64,000 nucleotides of DNA, taken from positions 1,736,001-1,800,000 of the forward strand of contig NZ_CP155619.1 of assembly GCF_039697315.1 (NCBI RefSeq), read 5' to 3'. This document shows positions 1 to 8,651 of this stretch, piece by piece (the first letter of the stretch is position 1; each line of letters begins with the position of its first letter). A program made the translations under genes and the position numbers. Below the pieces are notes generated by a model. It searched no databases and had not been told where the DNA came from. It worked only from the letters and a program-made list of their open reading frames with translations. The DNA is from Pseudomonas abietaniphila. GTDB lineage: Bacteria; Pseudomonadota; Gammaproteobacteria; Pseudomonadales; Pseudomonadaceae.

Positions 1-2
1 GC

Positions 3-1382
3 CAGTACCTGCTGGAGTCCGACAGCGACGCCCTGCCCTTTTCCCGTGCGCAGCGTTCGCTGGTGTATGCACGCGCCAAGAATGAATCGGCGGACAAACC
101 CTTCGGCACCCTGATCGACGTCTACCAGTCCGGCTTCGAATTCATCAGCCACTCCATGCGTCCGGCGCCGCTGTCGGACCCTAACCAGTTCCGGGTCACC
201 GTAGGCGGTCCGCAGTGCACTCAGCCGTATTCGGCGTCGATCTTCAACATTTCCGCCATGAGCTTCGGCTCGCTCAGCGCCAATGCCATCCGGGCGCTGA
301 ACAAAGGCGCCAAACTTGGCAACTTCGCCCATGACACCGGCGAAGGCAGCATCAGCCCGTACCACCGCGAAAACGGCGGCGACCTGACGTGGGAGCTGGG
401 CAGCGGCTATTTCGGCTGCCGCACCGAAGACGGCCGTTTCGACCCCGAGCGTTTTGCCAAACAGGCGCAGGACCCGCAGGTCCGCATGATTGAAATCAAG
501 ATGAGTCAGGGCGCAAAACCCGGCCACGGCGGCATCCTGCCCAAGCACAAGGTCACGCAGGAAATCGCCGATACCCGCGGCATTCCCATGGGCGAAGACT
601 GCATCTCGCCCTCCCGTCACAGCGCCTTTTCCACACCGTTCGAGATGATGCAGTTCATTGCGCAACTGCGAGAGCTGTCCGGCGGAAAACCGGTGGGCTT
701 CAAATTCTGCCTGGGTCATCCCTGGGAGTTCATGGGCATCGTCAAGGCCATGATGGACACCGGCATCCTGCCGGACTTCATCGTCGTCGACGGTACCGAA
801 GGCGGCACGGGCGCAGCGCCGGTCGAGTTCACCGACCATATGGGCGTGCCGATGCGCGAAGGCCTGCTGTTCGTGCACAACACGTTGGTGGGCGTGAACC
901 TGCGCGACAAAATCAAGCTGGGCGCCAGCGGCAAGATCGTCAGCGCCTTCGACATCGCCAGCGTGCTGTCCATCGGCGCCGACTGGGCCAACTCGGCGCG
1001 CGGCTTCATGTTCGCCATCGGCTGCATTCAGTCGCAAAGCTGCCACACCAACAAATGCCCGACGGGCGTCGCCACGCAAGACCCGCTGCGCCAGCGCGCG
1101 CTGGTGGTCCCGGACAAAGCCCAGCGCGTCTTCAACTTCCACCGCAACACGCTTCACGCCCTGGCGGAAATGCTCGCGGCGGCCGGTCTGGATTCACCTG
1201 ACCAGCTGGAAGCCAAGCATCTGGTACGTCGCATGTCGGCCACCGAGATTCAGTTGTTCTCCCAATCCCACGTGTTCCTGCAACCCGGCCAGTTGCTCAA
1301 CGGCGTGGTCGACGACAGTTTCTACTCACGCATGTGGCGCATGGCGCGTGCCGACAGCTTCGAGCCCAATGAGATTGATTGA
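3..1382 (+). CDS. FMN-binding glutamate synthase family protein (5' end missing)
   Basis: The frame is open from the window edge, so the first methionine at 63 is internal; 459 residues are visible. The protein resembles the central/FMN-binding part of the glutamate synthase large subunit. It has the substrate/FMN-loop sequence GEGSISPYHRENGGD, a Gly-rich FMN phosphate region (VDGTEGGTGAAP) and a cysteine cluster CIQSQSCHTNKCPTG matching the 3Fe-4S ligands of GltB. No amidotransferase or GXGXG C-terminal domain follows: the frame stops at 1382 and the next gene is unrelated. It is therefore a stand-alone member of the family, probably an FMN/Fe-S oxidoreductase. Whether it makes glutamate is unknown, because such orphan proteins are often annotated as glutamate synthase without proof. 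Confidence 0.85.
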   Translation, partial: QYLLESDSDALPFSRAQRSLVYARAKNESADKPFGTLIDVYQSGFEFISHSMRPAPLSDPNQFRVTVGGPQCTQPYSASIFNISAMSFGSLSANAIRALNKGAKLGNFAHDTGEGSISPYHRENGGDLTWELGSGYFGCRTEDGRFDPERFAKQAQDPQVRMIEIKMSQGAKPGHGGILPKHKVTQEIADTRGIPMGEDCISPSRHSAFSTPFEMMQFIAQLRELSGGKPVGFKFCLGHPWEFMGIVKAMMDTGILPDFIVVDGTEGGTGAAPVEFTDHMGVPMREGLLFVHNTLVGVNLRDKIKLGASGKIVSAFDIASVLSIGADWANSARGFMFAIGCIQSQSCHTNKCPTGVATQDPLRQRALVVPDKAQRVFNFHRNTLHALAEMLAAAGLDSPDQLEAKHLVRRMSATEIQLFSQSHVFLQPGQLLNGVVDDSFYSRMWRMARADSFEPNEID

Positions 1383-1633
1383 TCGAATCGTGTGACGCCC
1401 TGACTGCCAGCTGCGGTGATTTCAAGCGTCGCCGCTGCTGGCAAGCATTACCGTTTGCACCTCGCACCGTTCAACCGGTGCCTGCAAACCTGAGACATTC
1501 TGTAATACCCCCCTTTTGCTTTTCCCCCCTGAAAGCGCCACCCTGCGCGCCGCCGATCAGCGCCCGCTGGCGGCGTGGAACCAAGGCCCTGCGCGGCCCT
1601 CTTCTCTAAACAGACTTGCAAGAGCCCACCGTC

Positions 1634-2776
1634 ATGACGAACGGACGCGACCATCGAATCGACTTCTTTCGAGGTTTGGCGCTGATCTTCATTTTTTGGG
1701 ATCACGTACCGGACAACCCTTTCGCGCAACTGACCCTGCGTAATTTCGGATTCAGCGACGCCGCCGAGGTGTTTGTATTCCTCGCGGGTTACGCCGCCGT
1801 GCTGGCCTATGGACGTGTGGTCGAGCGCGATGGCTTTGTCGTCGCCTGCCTCAGAATCCTGCGCCGCACGTGGGTGCTGTATGTGGCGCACATTTTCCTG
1901 CTGACCTTGCTGATGGGCATCGTCTTTGTCGCCAACAACCATGTCGAAACCCGTGACATGGTGCGCGAGATGGGCCTCGAATATTTCGTCGGCAACCCGC
2001 AACAGGCACTCGCCGACGAATTGTTGTTGCGCTTCAAGCCCAACCTGACCGACCCGCTGCCGCTGTACATCCTGCTGATGGGCGCCTTGCCACTGATCCT
2101 GCCGATCATGCTGCGCAACGTGGCGCTTGCGGTCGGCCTGTCGATCACGCTGTACATGATGGTGCCGCTGTTCGGCTGGAACCTGCGTGCCTACGAAGGC
2201 GGTGGTTACTGGTATTTCAACCCGGCGGCGTGGCAATTGATCTTCGTACTCGGCGGCGCCTTCGCGATGCACACCCAGCGACCTTCCAGCCCGCGCCCGA
2301 CCGTGCGCCCGGTATGGCAGCAGCCGCTGTTTCTGTTGGCTGCGGTTTACTTGCTGATGGCCGGCACCCTCACCTTCCTCTGGAAATTCCCCGACGTTCA
2401 CGATGCGCTGCTGCCCAAAGCGTTCACCGACCTGATCTACCCGATCAGCAAAACCGACTTGTCGCCACTGCGGTTGCTGCATTTCGTGGCGCTGGTGTAC
2501 GTGGTCGCCAAATCGCTGCCAGCGTCCATGACCTGGCTGGACAACTGGCCCGCCCGGCAAACCTGTCGCATGGGCCGTTACTCGCTGGAAATCTTCTGCC
2601 TGGGCGTGCTCCTCGCGCCGCTGGCGGATGGCGTCAACGCGCTGGCCGGTGATGCCTGGCAGATGCGCGTGATCACGGCGTTGCTGGGGCTGGGGTTGAT
2701 GCTGCTGTTGTCCAACTGGCTGGAGCTGAACAAACGACTGGGGAGCCCGAAGGTGGCGACGGTGGTGCGGGTTTGA
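1634..2776 (+). CDS. OpgC family membrane acyltransferase
   Basis: This 380-residue polytopic membrane protein is of the OpgC/acyltransferase type. In the family's characterised members the enzyme succinylates osmoregulated periplasmic glucans. The N-terminus reads DHRIDFFRGLALIFIFWDH, typical of OpgC: the R-x-DFFRG motif at the start of the first membrane helix, with a His-Asp pair at its end. It is followed by the AAEVFVFLAGYAA helix and about eight more hydrophobic segments up to the C-terminus. I chose ATG 1634 over the TTG at 1616 because it places this motif at the usual distance from the N-terminus. No opgG/opgH lies nearby, so the glucan backbone genes must be elsewhere. The succinyl specificity is inferred from the family. 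Confidence 0.8.
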   Translation: MTNGRDHRIDFFRGLALIFIFWDHVPDNPFAQLTLRNFGFSDAAEVFVFLAGYAAVLAYGRVVERDGFVVACLRILRRTWVLYVAHIFLLTLLMGIVFVANNHVETRDMVREMGLEYFVGNPQQALADELLLRFKPNLTDPLPLYILLMGALPLILPIMLRNVALAVGLSITLYMMVPLFGWNLRAYEGGGYWYFNPAAWQLIFVLGGAFAMHTQRPSSPRPTVRPVWQQPLFLLAAVYLLMAGTLTFLWKFPDVHDALLPKAFTDLIYPISKTDLSPLRLLHFVALVYVVAKSLPASMTWLDNWPARQTCRMGRYSLEIFCLGVLLAPLADGVNALAGDAWQMRVITALLGLGLMLLLSNWLELNKRLGSPKVATVVRV

Positions 2777-2885
2777 GGCCTGGTTCTCACTAGGCAAACC
2801 TCTCGGAAATTTCCTACTGGTTTATCAGGCAAAGCTTTTTCGCAGACGGCCGTTATGCGGAGGGTAGAGATAAATCAGTGAGGGA

Positions 2886-3518
2886 ATGAAGATGGAAATT
2901 TCTACTATCGCAACGCATACAGCGGTGCCAAAAAAATGGGAATCGATGACCAATCAGACGGAGGCACAACCCGGGCCTATGACACTCATTCAGCGTCCGG
3001 ATAGTAAAAACACTGCACCTGAAACGCCTCGTCCAGATGACGGGACACGCAACATGATAGTCACAACGGGGGCTGTTTTCTCGCCTGAAGAGAGTTCGGC
3101 GAGCCTGCGACTAAGCCTCCTCAAGCTGCAATTTGAGATTTTTAGAAACGAGCTGGAAGACGCACACCCCGAATTTATCGGTGTTAGCTTTGAATTTGGT
3201 CTGGACGAACATGGACAAATTGAAATCATTGATGCATCGGGACAGCTTCCCAATGAACGGAAAGCTAAACTGGCCCAACTGCTCAGTGATTATCATGGAT
3301 TTGGCGCAACGGCCCGTGATCTTGTGAACAATATAAAGCAGTCTGTGATCCATGCACGAAGCTATACTTTAGATCGAACCGACTTGGCGGAGCGCCCTGT
3401 CAGATCACTTATTGACTTCGGAACGATACTGAACAGTGGTGACGCGATGAGTGAATTAAAAAGTCAGATCATTAGCGCCTTGAACGAAATATCACCCACC
3501 ATTTCCGAAATCGTTTAG
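2886..3518 (+). CDS. Hypothetical protein, AT-rich orphan
   Basis: I do not recognise this 210-residue protein. It has no signal peptide or membrane segment. The first 60 residues are rich in Ser, Thr, Pro and Gln and look unstructured. Residues 65-210 look alpha-helical, with an acidic central segment (EFIGVSFEFGLDEHGQIEI) followed by a helix-rich tail (LAQLLSDYHGFGATARDLV). Base composition is clearly more AT-rich than the flanking genes, which suggests acquisition by transfer together with the next gene. There is no recognisable hrp box in the 110 bp upstream, so a type III effector call is not supported. It is followed by a strong hairpin at 3531-3558. Confidence 0.6.
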   Translation: MKMEISTIATHTAVPKKWESMTNQTEAQPGPMTLIQRPDSKNTAPETPRPDDGTRNMIVTTGAVFSPEESSASLRLSLLKLQFEIFRNELEDAHPEFIGVSFEFGLDEHGQIEIIDASGQLPNERKAKLAQLLSDYHGFGATARDLVNNIKQSVIHARSYTLDRTDLAERPVRSLIDFGTILNSGDAMSELKSQIISALNEISPTISEIV

Positions 3519-3530
3519 AAACCTTACAGA

Positions 3531-3558
3531 GCCAGGCGGAAAACATCGACCGCCTGGC
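3531..3558. terminator. Hairpin between convergent genes
   Basis: GCCAGGCGG (3531-3539) pairs perfectly with CCGCCTGGC (3550-3558) around a 10-nt loop. It lies between the convergent genes ending at 3518 and 3582. There is no long U-run on either side, so this is a probable but not classical intrinsic terminator. Confidence 0.45.
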
Positions 3559-3581
3559 GAGTTAGCGAGTGCATCAAGCCT

Positions 3582-4484
3582 TTATCGGCGCACTTTTCTG
3601 TGGCCGCATACATGCCCGAAAACTCGATCCCCTTCTTGCTCTACCGTTTGAGGAAGACGATCAGGATAAGCATTCTCCAGTCGATAGCTGCCGACGTAGT
3701 AATAACTACGCCAAGTACCCGGACCATAGAAGATTTCGATATCTGCAGTTTCTCTACCACCGTAACAACGTTCAAAACTGACAGTTTTTGAAACTTGGCC
3801 CGCGGCATCGCTGACTACCCAAACAACCACAGGACGCATCCGGGATTCTGCGAGGTCCATATTAAACCAACCGATTGCGCCCTTGAGCGGTGACCCCACC
3901 GAATCAGTGAAGCTGGCCTCAAGCTGAGCTTCAATCGAGCCTTGAACCGGCAAGAACGAAGGTTGCGTATAGCCGCTTGGAATCCGTTTCATTCGGTATT
4001 GATCTTTTAAATGATACTCCTTCAGCACGGGAGAAGACCCGAATACAAAAGTGTACGGACGCTGTGAATACGGCTGATCTTTCTTATGAGAGACCCTAAT
4101 CTTTATTTCTACCCCAGGCTCAAGACCTGAAAACACCTTCGAACTCTCAATTTTCTTCTTCCATTCGCCTCCCTCAAGATATTCAATCTCGAAAAAAACA
4201 GGCCCATCATGCTGCACAGAGTCCCCAAGCAGAACCTTCTGCCCCCGGACGGCGCTAAAGCTGTAGTAGTGAATCGCATCCGCCGCTTCCAAGGTAGCTG
4301 TTTTGGTATGTAGCTCATCACTAAGCTTCTCCTCTAAACTGCTACTTACAGATGCAGCTGGAGTATAAGCTGACACATGATCTACAACCAACTCCCCTTT
4401 GACTTCAAGGGCCGACGCTGTGCACATTACCAACGCCAGCGAAGCGCCAATCATTGAGCCTTCAATTTTTTTATTTTTAATCAT
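3582..4484 (-). CDS. Secreted hypothetical protein with PPC-like region
   Basis: This 300-residue protein has a signal peptide: Lys-rich start (MIKNKKIEG), hydrophobic core and an A-S-A cleavage site around residues 24-26. The Cys in the core lacks a proper lipobox, so a soluble periplasmic or exported product is more likely than a lipoprotein. Residues about 65-150 (HYYSFSAVRGQKVLL through RPYTFVFG) resemble a bacterial pre-peptidase C-terminal (PPC) beta-sandwich. Residues about 180-285 look like a second beta domain with an Ig-like pattern. Two Cys in the mature part (in SFERCYGG and HVCGH) could form a disulfide. The gene is AT-rich like its convergent neighbour. The function is unknown and the domain names are inferred from pattern only. 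Confidence 0.65.
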   Translation of the reverse strand: MIKNKKIEGSMIGASLALVMCTASALEVKGELVVDHVSAYTPAASVSSSLEEKLSDELHTKTATLEAADAIHYYSFSAVRGQKVLLGDSVQHDGPVFFEIEYLEGGEWKKKIESSKVFSGLEPGVEIKIRVSHKKDQPYSQRPYTFVFGSSPVLKEYHLKDQYRMKRIPSGYTQPSFLPVQGSIEAQLEASFTDSVGSPLKGAIGWFNMDLAESRMRPVVVWVVSDAAGQVSKTVSFERCYGGRETADIEIFYGPGTWRSYYYVGSYRLENAYPDRLPQTVEQEGDRVFGHVCGHRKVRR

Positions 4485-4780
4485 GAAACATCCTGTCCAT
4501 TTCGATTGATATTATTTCTTAGAGGTACAACGACGTAAGCAGCCCGCCTAATAGTCGTCAACAGCAAAGAAATCATTTCCGAAACTTCCTACGACTTATC
4601 GCCGAGCGGTGCGGTCTATCCAGTTTGAAACGGGCCTCAGCTCCGTGTCATAACCGAACGCCGCCACGTCATAGCCTGATCCGAAGCACCGGACGCTTTC
4701 TACACAAATTCTTCACCTTCCCCGCCCAGCGTCTAAGCTTGTAGTCAGGTGCGATTAACAGGTTTAACCGGGCCAATGAT

Positions 4781-7700
4781 ATGGGCGCTTTGTGGCATTC
4801 AGACGAAAAGAAGGCTGCGGTCAAGGCTGACAGTCATGGGGATGTACCGATGCCTGCCCGCCCACGCCGCAAGTGGTACCTGTGGCGCTTGCTGGTGGGA
4901 TTGGTGCTGTTGGCGTCGGTGATCCTGGGATTTGCCGTGGCAACGGAAACCCGCAGTTCCAGGCTTCAGGCCCGTGAGTTCAGCCAGTTCGCCCATGAAC
5001 TGAATTACACCGTAGAGTCCGGCCCCAGCGACGCGATTCTGTATCCGGGGGACGGGCCTTTCGACAAGCGCCTGGGCTACTCCTCGTTGGGCGAGTTCCT
5101 GCCTCGCCTGCTGAAACGTGATTACCGTATCACCGAGCAATCCCGGTTCTCTCCTGAGCTGGTTTCCTACGCCAAGCGCGGGTTTTTCGTGCCTTACCAG
5201 GAAAAGAGTCAGTCAGGCCTGACCATTTCCGATTGCCGGGGCGATTCGCTGTATCAGTTCACCTACCCGCAGCAGTTATACCCCACCTTCGTGTCGATCC
5301 CGCCCGTGGTGGTCAACAGCCTGTTGTTCATCGAAAACCGGGATTTGCTGGATGACAAGCAGCCGCTGGCCAACCCGGCTGTGGATTGGCCGCGCTTCCT
5401 CAAGGCCGCCATTTCCCAGGTGGCGAAGCTGGTTGGCCTGCCAGGGCAATCGGCGGGCGGGAGCACGCTGGCGACCCAACTGGAGAAATACCGTCACTCG
5501 CCCGATGGCCTGACGCAGTCGGGCGGCGAGAAAATACGTCAGATGATTTCCGCCAGCGTGCGCGCCTATCAACCCGGCCCGCAAACGCTGGAAGCACGGC
5601 AACGGGTGGTGCGCGACTACCTCAACAGCGTGCCACTGTCGGCGGTGCCTGGGCATGGTGAAGTACACGGTATGGCTGAAGGTCTGCGCGTCTGGTACGG
5701 CGCCGATTTTGACCGGACCAATCAGTTGCTGGCCTCGCCCGCCAAAGACCCGAAGACCATGGCAGCCAAAGGGCTGGCCCTGCGTGAAGTCCTGTCGCTG
5801 GTCATTGCCCAGCGTCGGCCTTCGCATTATCTGGCGAAGGGCCGCAAAGAGCTGGCCGACCTGACGGACAGCCATATCCGTTTGCTGGCGCAGAACCAGG
5901 TGATCGATCCACCGCTGGCAGACGCCGCATTGGGCGCCACTGTGACCTACCGTGACTGGGTGCAGCAGCCGACCGTGCAACCCATCGAGACCAACAAAGG
6001 CATCACGGTCGCCCGCACGCGCCTGTCGAACATGCTCGACCGGCCGCTTTACGATCTCGACCGCCTCGACCTGTCGGCCACCAGCACGCTACAAAGCGAC
6101 CTGCAGATGAGCGTCGGCCAATACCTGCGCGACCTGGCGAACCCTGAATACGCCGCGAAGCTGGGTCTGCTCGGCGAGCATCTTCTGACACCGACCAGCA
6201 CCCAGGCGGTGCGCTACAGCTTCACGTTGTTCGAACGCGATGCCGACGGCTCACGGGTCCGCGTGCAGACTGACAGCACGGATCAGCCGTTCGACATCAA
6301 CGAAGGCAGCAAGCTGGAGCTGGGCTCCACCGCGAAAATGCGCGTGCTGACGACGTATCTGCAGATCATCTCGGAGATTCACGACAAATACGCCGGGATG
6401 AGCAACGCGGAGCTCAAGAAGGTCCCGGTCGAAGAACCTGACCGGCTGAGTCGCTGGGCACTGGATTACCTGATGCAAAACAATGACCGGGATCTGTCGA
6501 AAATGCTCACGGCAGCGCTCGACCGCAAATACTCCGCCAGCCCTGGCGAGTACTTTTTCACCGGCGGCGGCATGCATCACTTCAATAACTTTCGTCGTGA
6601 AGACAATGAGCGCAACCCGACCCTGCGCGACGCGCTGCGAGAATCGATCAACCTGCCGTTCATTCGTTTGATGCGTGATGTGGTGCGCTACACAACCTAT
6701 CAGGGCCCGAACAACAGCGCCGTGCTGCTCAAGGACGACAGCGACCCGAGGCGTCAGGAATACCTGGCCGACTTTGCCGATCGCGAGGGGACTTCGTTCC
6801 TGCTCAGGTTCTGGAAACGCTACAAGAACAAGACGACGCAAGACCGGCTGGACACGTTCCTGGACGGGGTCCATCCGTCCGCCAGCCGCCTGGCGGCCGT
6901 CCACCGGTACCTGTTGCCCGAGGCGACCCAAAGCGCGTTCAACGCCTTCGTCCGCGCCCATGTCGTGGCGGACAAACGTCAACCACCGCTGAGCGAAAAG
7001 CGGCTCGACGAGCTGTATTACGCGTACGGTCCGGGCAAATTCGACCTGCCGGATCAAGGCTTCGTCGCCCGGGTTCATCCGCTGGACCTGTGGCTGGTGG
7101 GCTATCTGCTGCAAAACCCCGATGCAAAGTTCAAGGAGGCTGTCGCCGCCAGTCGCTTCGAGCGTCAAGAGGTGTACAGCTGGTTGTTCAAGAGTCGGCA
7201 CAAAAGCGCGAGAGACAGTCGCATCCGCACGATGCTGGAGATCGAGGCCTTCCTCGACATTCATCAACGCTGGCAACGGCTGGGGTATCCCTTCGACCAT
7301 CTCGTCCCTTCACTGGCGACCGCCATCGGCAGCTCAGGCGACCGTCCGGCCGCGTTGGCCGAACTGATCGGGATCATTCAGAACGACGGCATCCGGCTAC
7401 CGGTCCTGCGCATCGACAGCCTGCACTTTGCGGCCGACACGCCTTACGAAACGCTGCTGACCAACAACCCCGAACTGGGCAAACGCGTGCTGCCTTCGGC
7501 TGTCGCAACCGCAATGCGCGAAGCACTGTCGCAGGTGGTGGACGCGGGCACAGCACGGCGCGTGTCGGGCAGTTTCAAATTGCAGGACGGCACCACTCTA
7601 GCGATGGGCGGCAAGACCGGTACAGGTGACAACCGCATCGAAAGCTTCGGTTCCGGCGGACGCATGCTCGCGTCCAAGGCGATCAACCGCACTGCCACCT

Positions 7701-7903
7701 TCGTGTTCTATATCGGCGACAACCATTACGGCACGTTGACCGCGTACGTGCCGGGCCGCGCGGCCGAAAGCTTCAAGTTCACCTCGGCATTGCCTGTCCA
7801 GGTCCTCAAAGGCATGGCGCCGATTCTCAATCCCTACCTGGAGCCCGGAACGTTCACCCAGTGCAAGGCGCCAGCGGCCACGCAAGTGGCGAGCCTTCAC
7901 TGA
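4781..7903 (+). CDS. Class A penicillin-binding protein (transglycosylase/transpeptidase)
   Basis: This is an inner-membrane peptidoglycan synthase of 1040 residues, larger than PBP1a/1b. After a basic cytoplasmic N-terminus there is one membrane anchor (about residues 36-55). A GT51 glycosyltransferase domain follows, with the catalytic-type Glu185 in FIENRDLLDD and the GGSTLATQLEKYRHSP motif near 225-240. The transpeptidase domain has all three penicillin-binding motifs: S516-T-A-K519, S622-I-N624 and K945-T-G947. The long separation of SxN and KTG (about 320 residues) is unusual and implies a large insertion between residues about 640 and 860. The gene stands alone between a hypothetical gene and the padR operator. 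The specialised role of this long family is not known to me. Confidence 0.88.
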   Translation: MGALWHSDEKKAAVKADSHGDVPMPARPRRKWYLWRLLVGLVLLASVILGFAVATETRSSRLQAREFSQFAHELNYTVESGPSDAILYPGDGPFDKRLGYSSLGEFLPRLLKRDYRITEQSRFSPELVSYAKRGFFVPYQEKSQSGLTISDCRGDSLYQFTYPQQLYPTFVSIPPVVVNSLLFIENRDLLDDKQPLANPAVDWPRFLKAAISQVAKLVGLPGQSAGGSTLATQLEKYRHSPDGLTQSGGEKIRQMISASVRAYQPGPQTLEARQRVVRDYLNSVPLSAVPGHGEVHGMAEGLRVWYGADFDRTNQLLASPAKDPKTMAAKGLALREVLSLVIAQRRPSHYLAKGRKELADLTDSHIRLLAQNQVIDPPLADAALGATVTYRDWVQQPTVQPIETNKGITVARTRLSNMLDRPLYDLDRLDLSATSTLQSDLQMSVGQYLRDLANPEYAAKLGLLGEHLLTPTSTQAVRYSFTLFERDADGSRVRVQTDSTDQPFDINEGSKLELGSTAKMRVLTTYLQIISEIHDKYAGMSNAELKKVPVEEPDRLSRWALDYLMQNNDRDLSKMLTAALDRKYSASPGEYFFTGGGMHHFNNFRREDNERNPTLRDALRESINLPFIRLMRDVVRYTTYQGPNNSAVLLKDDSDPRRQEYLADFADREGTSFLLRFWKRYKNKTTQDRLDTFLDGVHPSASRLAAVHRYLLPEATQSAFNAFVRAHVVADKRQPPLSEKRLDELYYAYGPGKFDLPDQGFVARVHPLDLWLVGYLLQNPDAKFKEAVAASRFERQEVYSWLFKSRHKSARDSRIRTMLEIEAFLDIHQRWQRLGYPFDHLVPSLATAIGSSGDRPAALAELIGIIQNDGIRLPVLRIDSLHFAADTPYETLLTNNPELGKRVLPSAVATAMREALSQVVDAGTARRVSGSFKLQDGTTLAMGGKTGTGDNRIESFGSGGRMLASKAINRTATFVFYIGDNHYGTLTAYVPGRAAESFKFTSALPVQVLKGMAPILNPYLEPGTFTQCKAPAATQVASLH

Positions 7904-8007
7904 TCCTGCGTATTTCCAGCCACTAAAACTTCACTCAAGCCGACCAGCAGCGATCCACGCAATCGCACAAACGAGAACCGTTCGTCTTTAAGCCTCTTGC
8001 AGACATA

Positions 8008-8032
8008 TTAAGATATATCTTAAGGTATATCT
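8008..8032. promoter_or_regulatory. Palindromic operator upstream of padR/yqjI-like gene
   Basis: TTAAGATATATCTTAA at 8008-8023 is a perfect 16-bp palindrome. It overlaps a second, 22-bp near-palindrome at 8011-8032 centred on CTTAAG, with AGATATA and TATATCT arms and one mismatched pair. The two lie 26-50 bp upstream of the start codon at 8058, where a promoter is expected. AT-rich dyads of this kind are typical PadR-family sites, so autorepression is the likely role. Confidence 0.7.
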
Positions 8033-8057
8033 AACGTGTAACGAGAGATGAAAAAAG

Positions 8058-8651
8058 ATGAGAGACCACTCACACGATCACCCCCATCACCACCGCCCTC
8101 ACTTCGGTGACCACGGCGACGGCCGCGATGGTTTTGAAAAACGCACCGGTCGGGAACGCGGTGGACGCGGTCCTCGAGTGTTTGCCCCCGGCGACCTGAA
8201 ACTCCTGCTCCTGGCACTGATTGCCGATCAGCCTTGCCACGGCTACGACCTGATCCGCCAGATTGAAGGCCTGTTCGACGGTGCCTACAGCCCGAGTCCT
8301 GGCGTGATTTACCCCACCCTGACCTTTCTGGAAGAAAGTGAGTTGATCACTGGCGACGCAGAAGGCGGCAAGAAGCGCTACCAGATCACCCCGGCGGGTC
8401 AACAACACCTGATCGAGCAAGCCGTTGCGCTGGACGGTGTGAAGATGCGCATCGAGGTGAGCAAGCGCTCGCTGCGCGGTCACGATCGTCCGCCGGAAAT
8501 CCACGAGGCGGTGCACAACCTCAGGCACGCCCTGCAGATGCATCACGGCCGCTGGAGCCCGGAAGAAATCATCCGGGTTCGCGACCTGTTGAACGAAACC
8601 GCCAAAGCCGTCGCCGATGGCCCACACAATCGGTCGGAGAAGCCCGAATGA
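8058..8651 (+). CDS. yqjI: PadR-family metal-responsive repressor (YqjI-like)
   Basis: This 197-residue protein has a PadR winged-helix domain at about residues 48-125 (LALIADQPCHGYDLIRQIEG, PSPGVIYPTLTFLEE, GGKKRYQITPAGQ) and a C-terminal helical dimerisation region. Residues 4-19 are extremely His/Asp-rich (HSHDHPHHHRPHFGDH), a metal-binding tail also found in E. coli YqjI, the nickel-responsive repressor of yqjH. The stop codon at 8649-8651 overlaps the ATG of the reductase gene at 8648, so repressor and target are one transcript here rather than divergent. The palindromes at 8008-8032 are the probable operator. Nickel versus iron as the sensed metal is inferred only from the homologue. 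Confidence 0.88.
   Translation: MRDHSHDHPHHHRPHFGDHGDGRDGFEKRTGRERGGRGPRVFAPGDLKLLLLALIADQPCHGYDLIRQIEGLFDGAYSPSPGVIYPTLTFLEESELITGDAEGGKKRYQITPAGQQHLIEQAVALDGVKMRIEVSKRSLRGHDRPPEIHEAVHNLRHALQMHHGRWSPEEIIRVRDLLNETAKAVADGPHNRSEKPE

Noticed and set aside
2777..2885. hrp box (GGAACC N16 CCAC) upstream of the hypothetical gene at 2886.
   Set aside because: No such motif was found, so a type III effector label is not justified.
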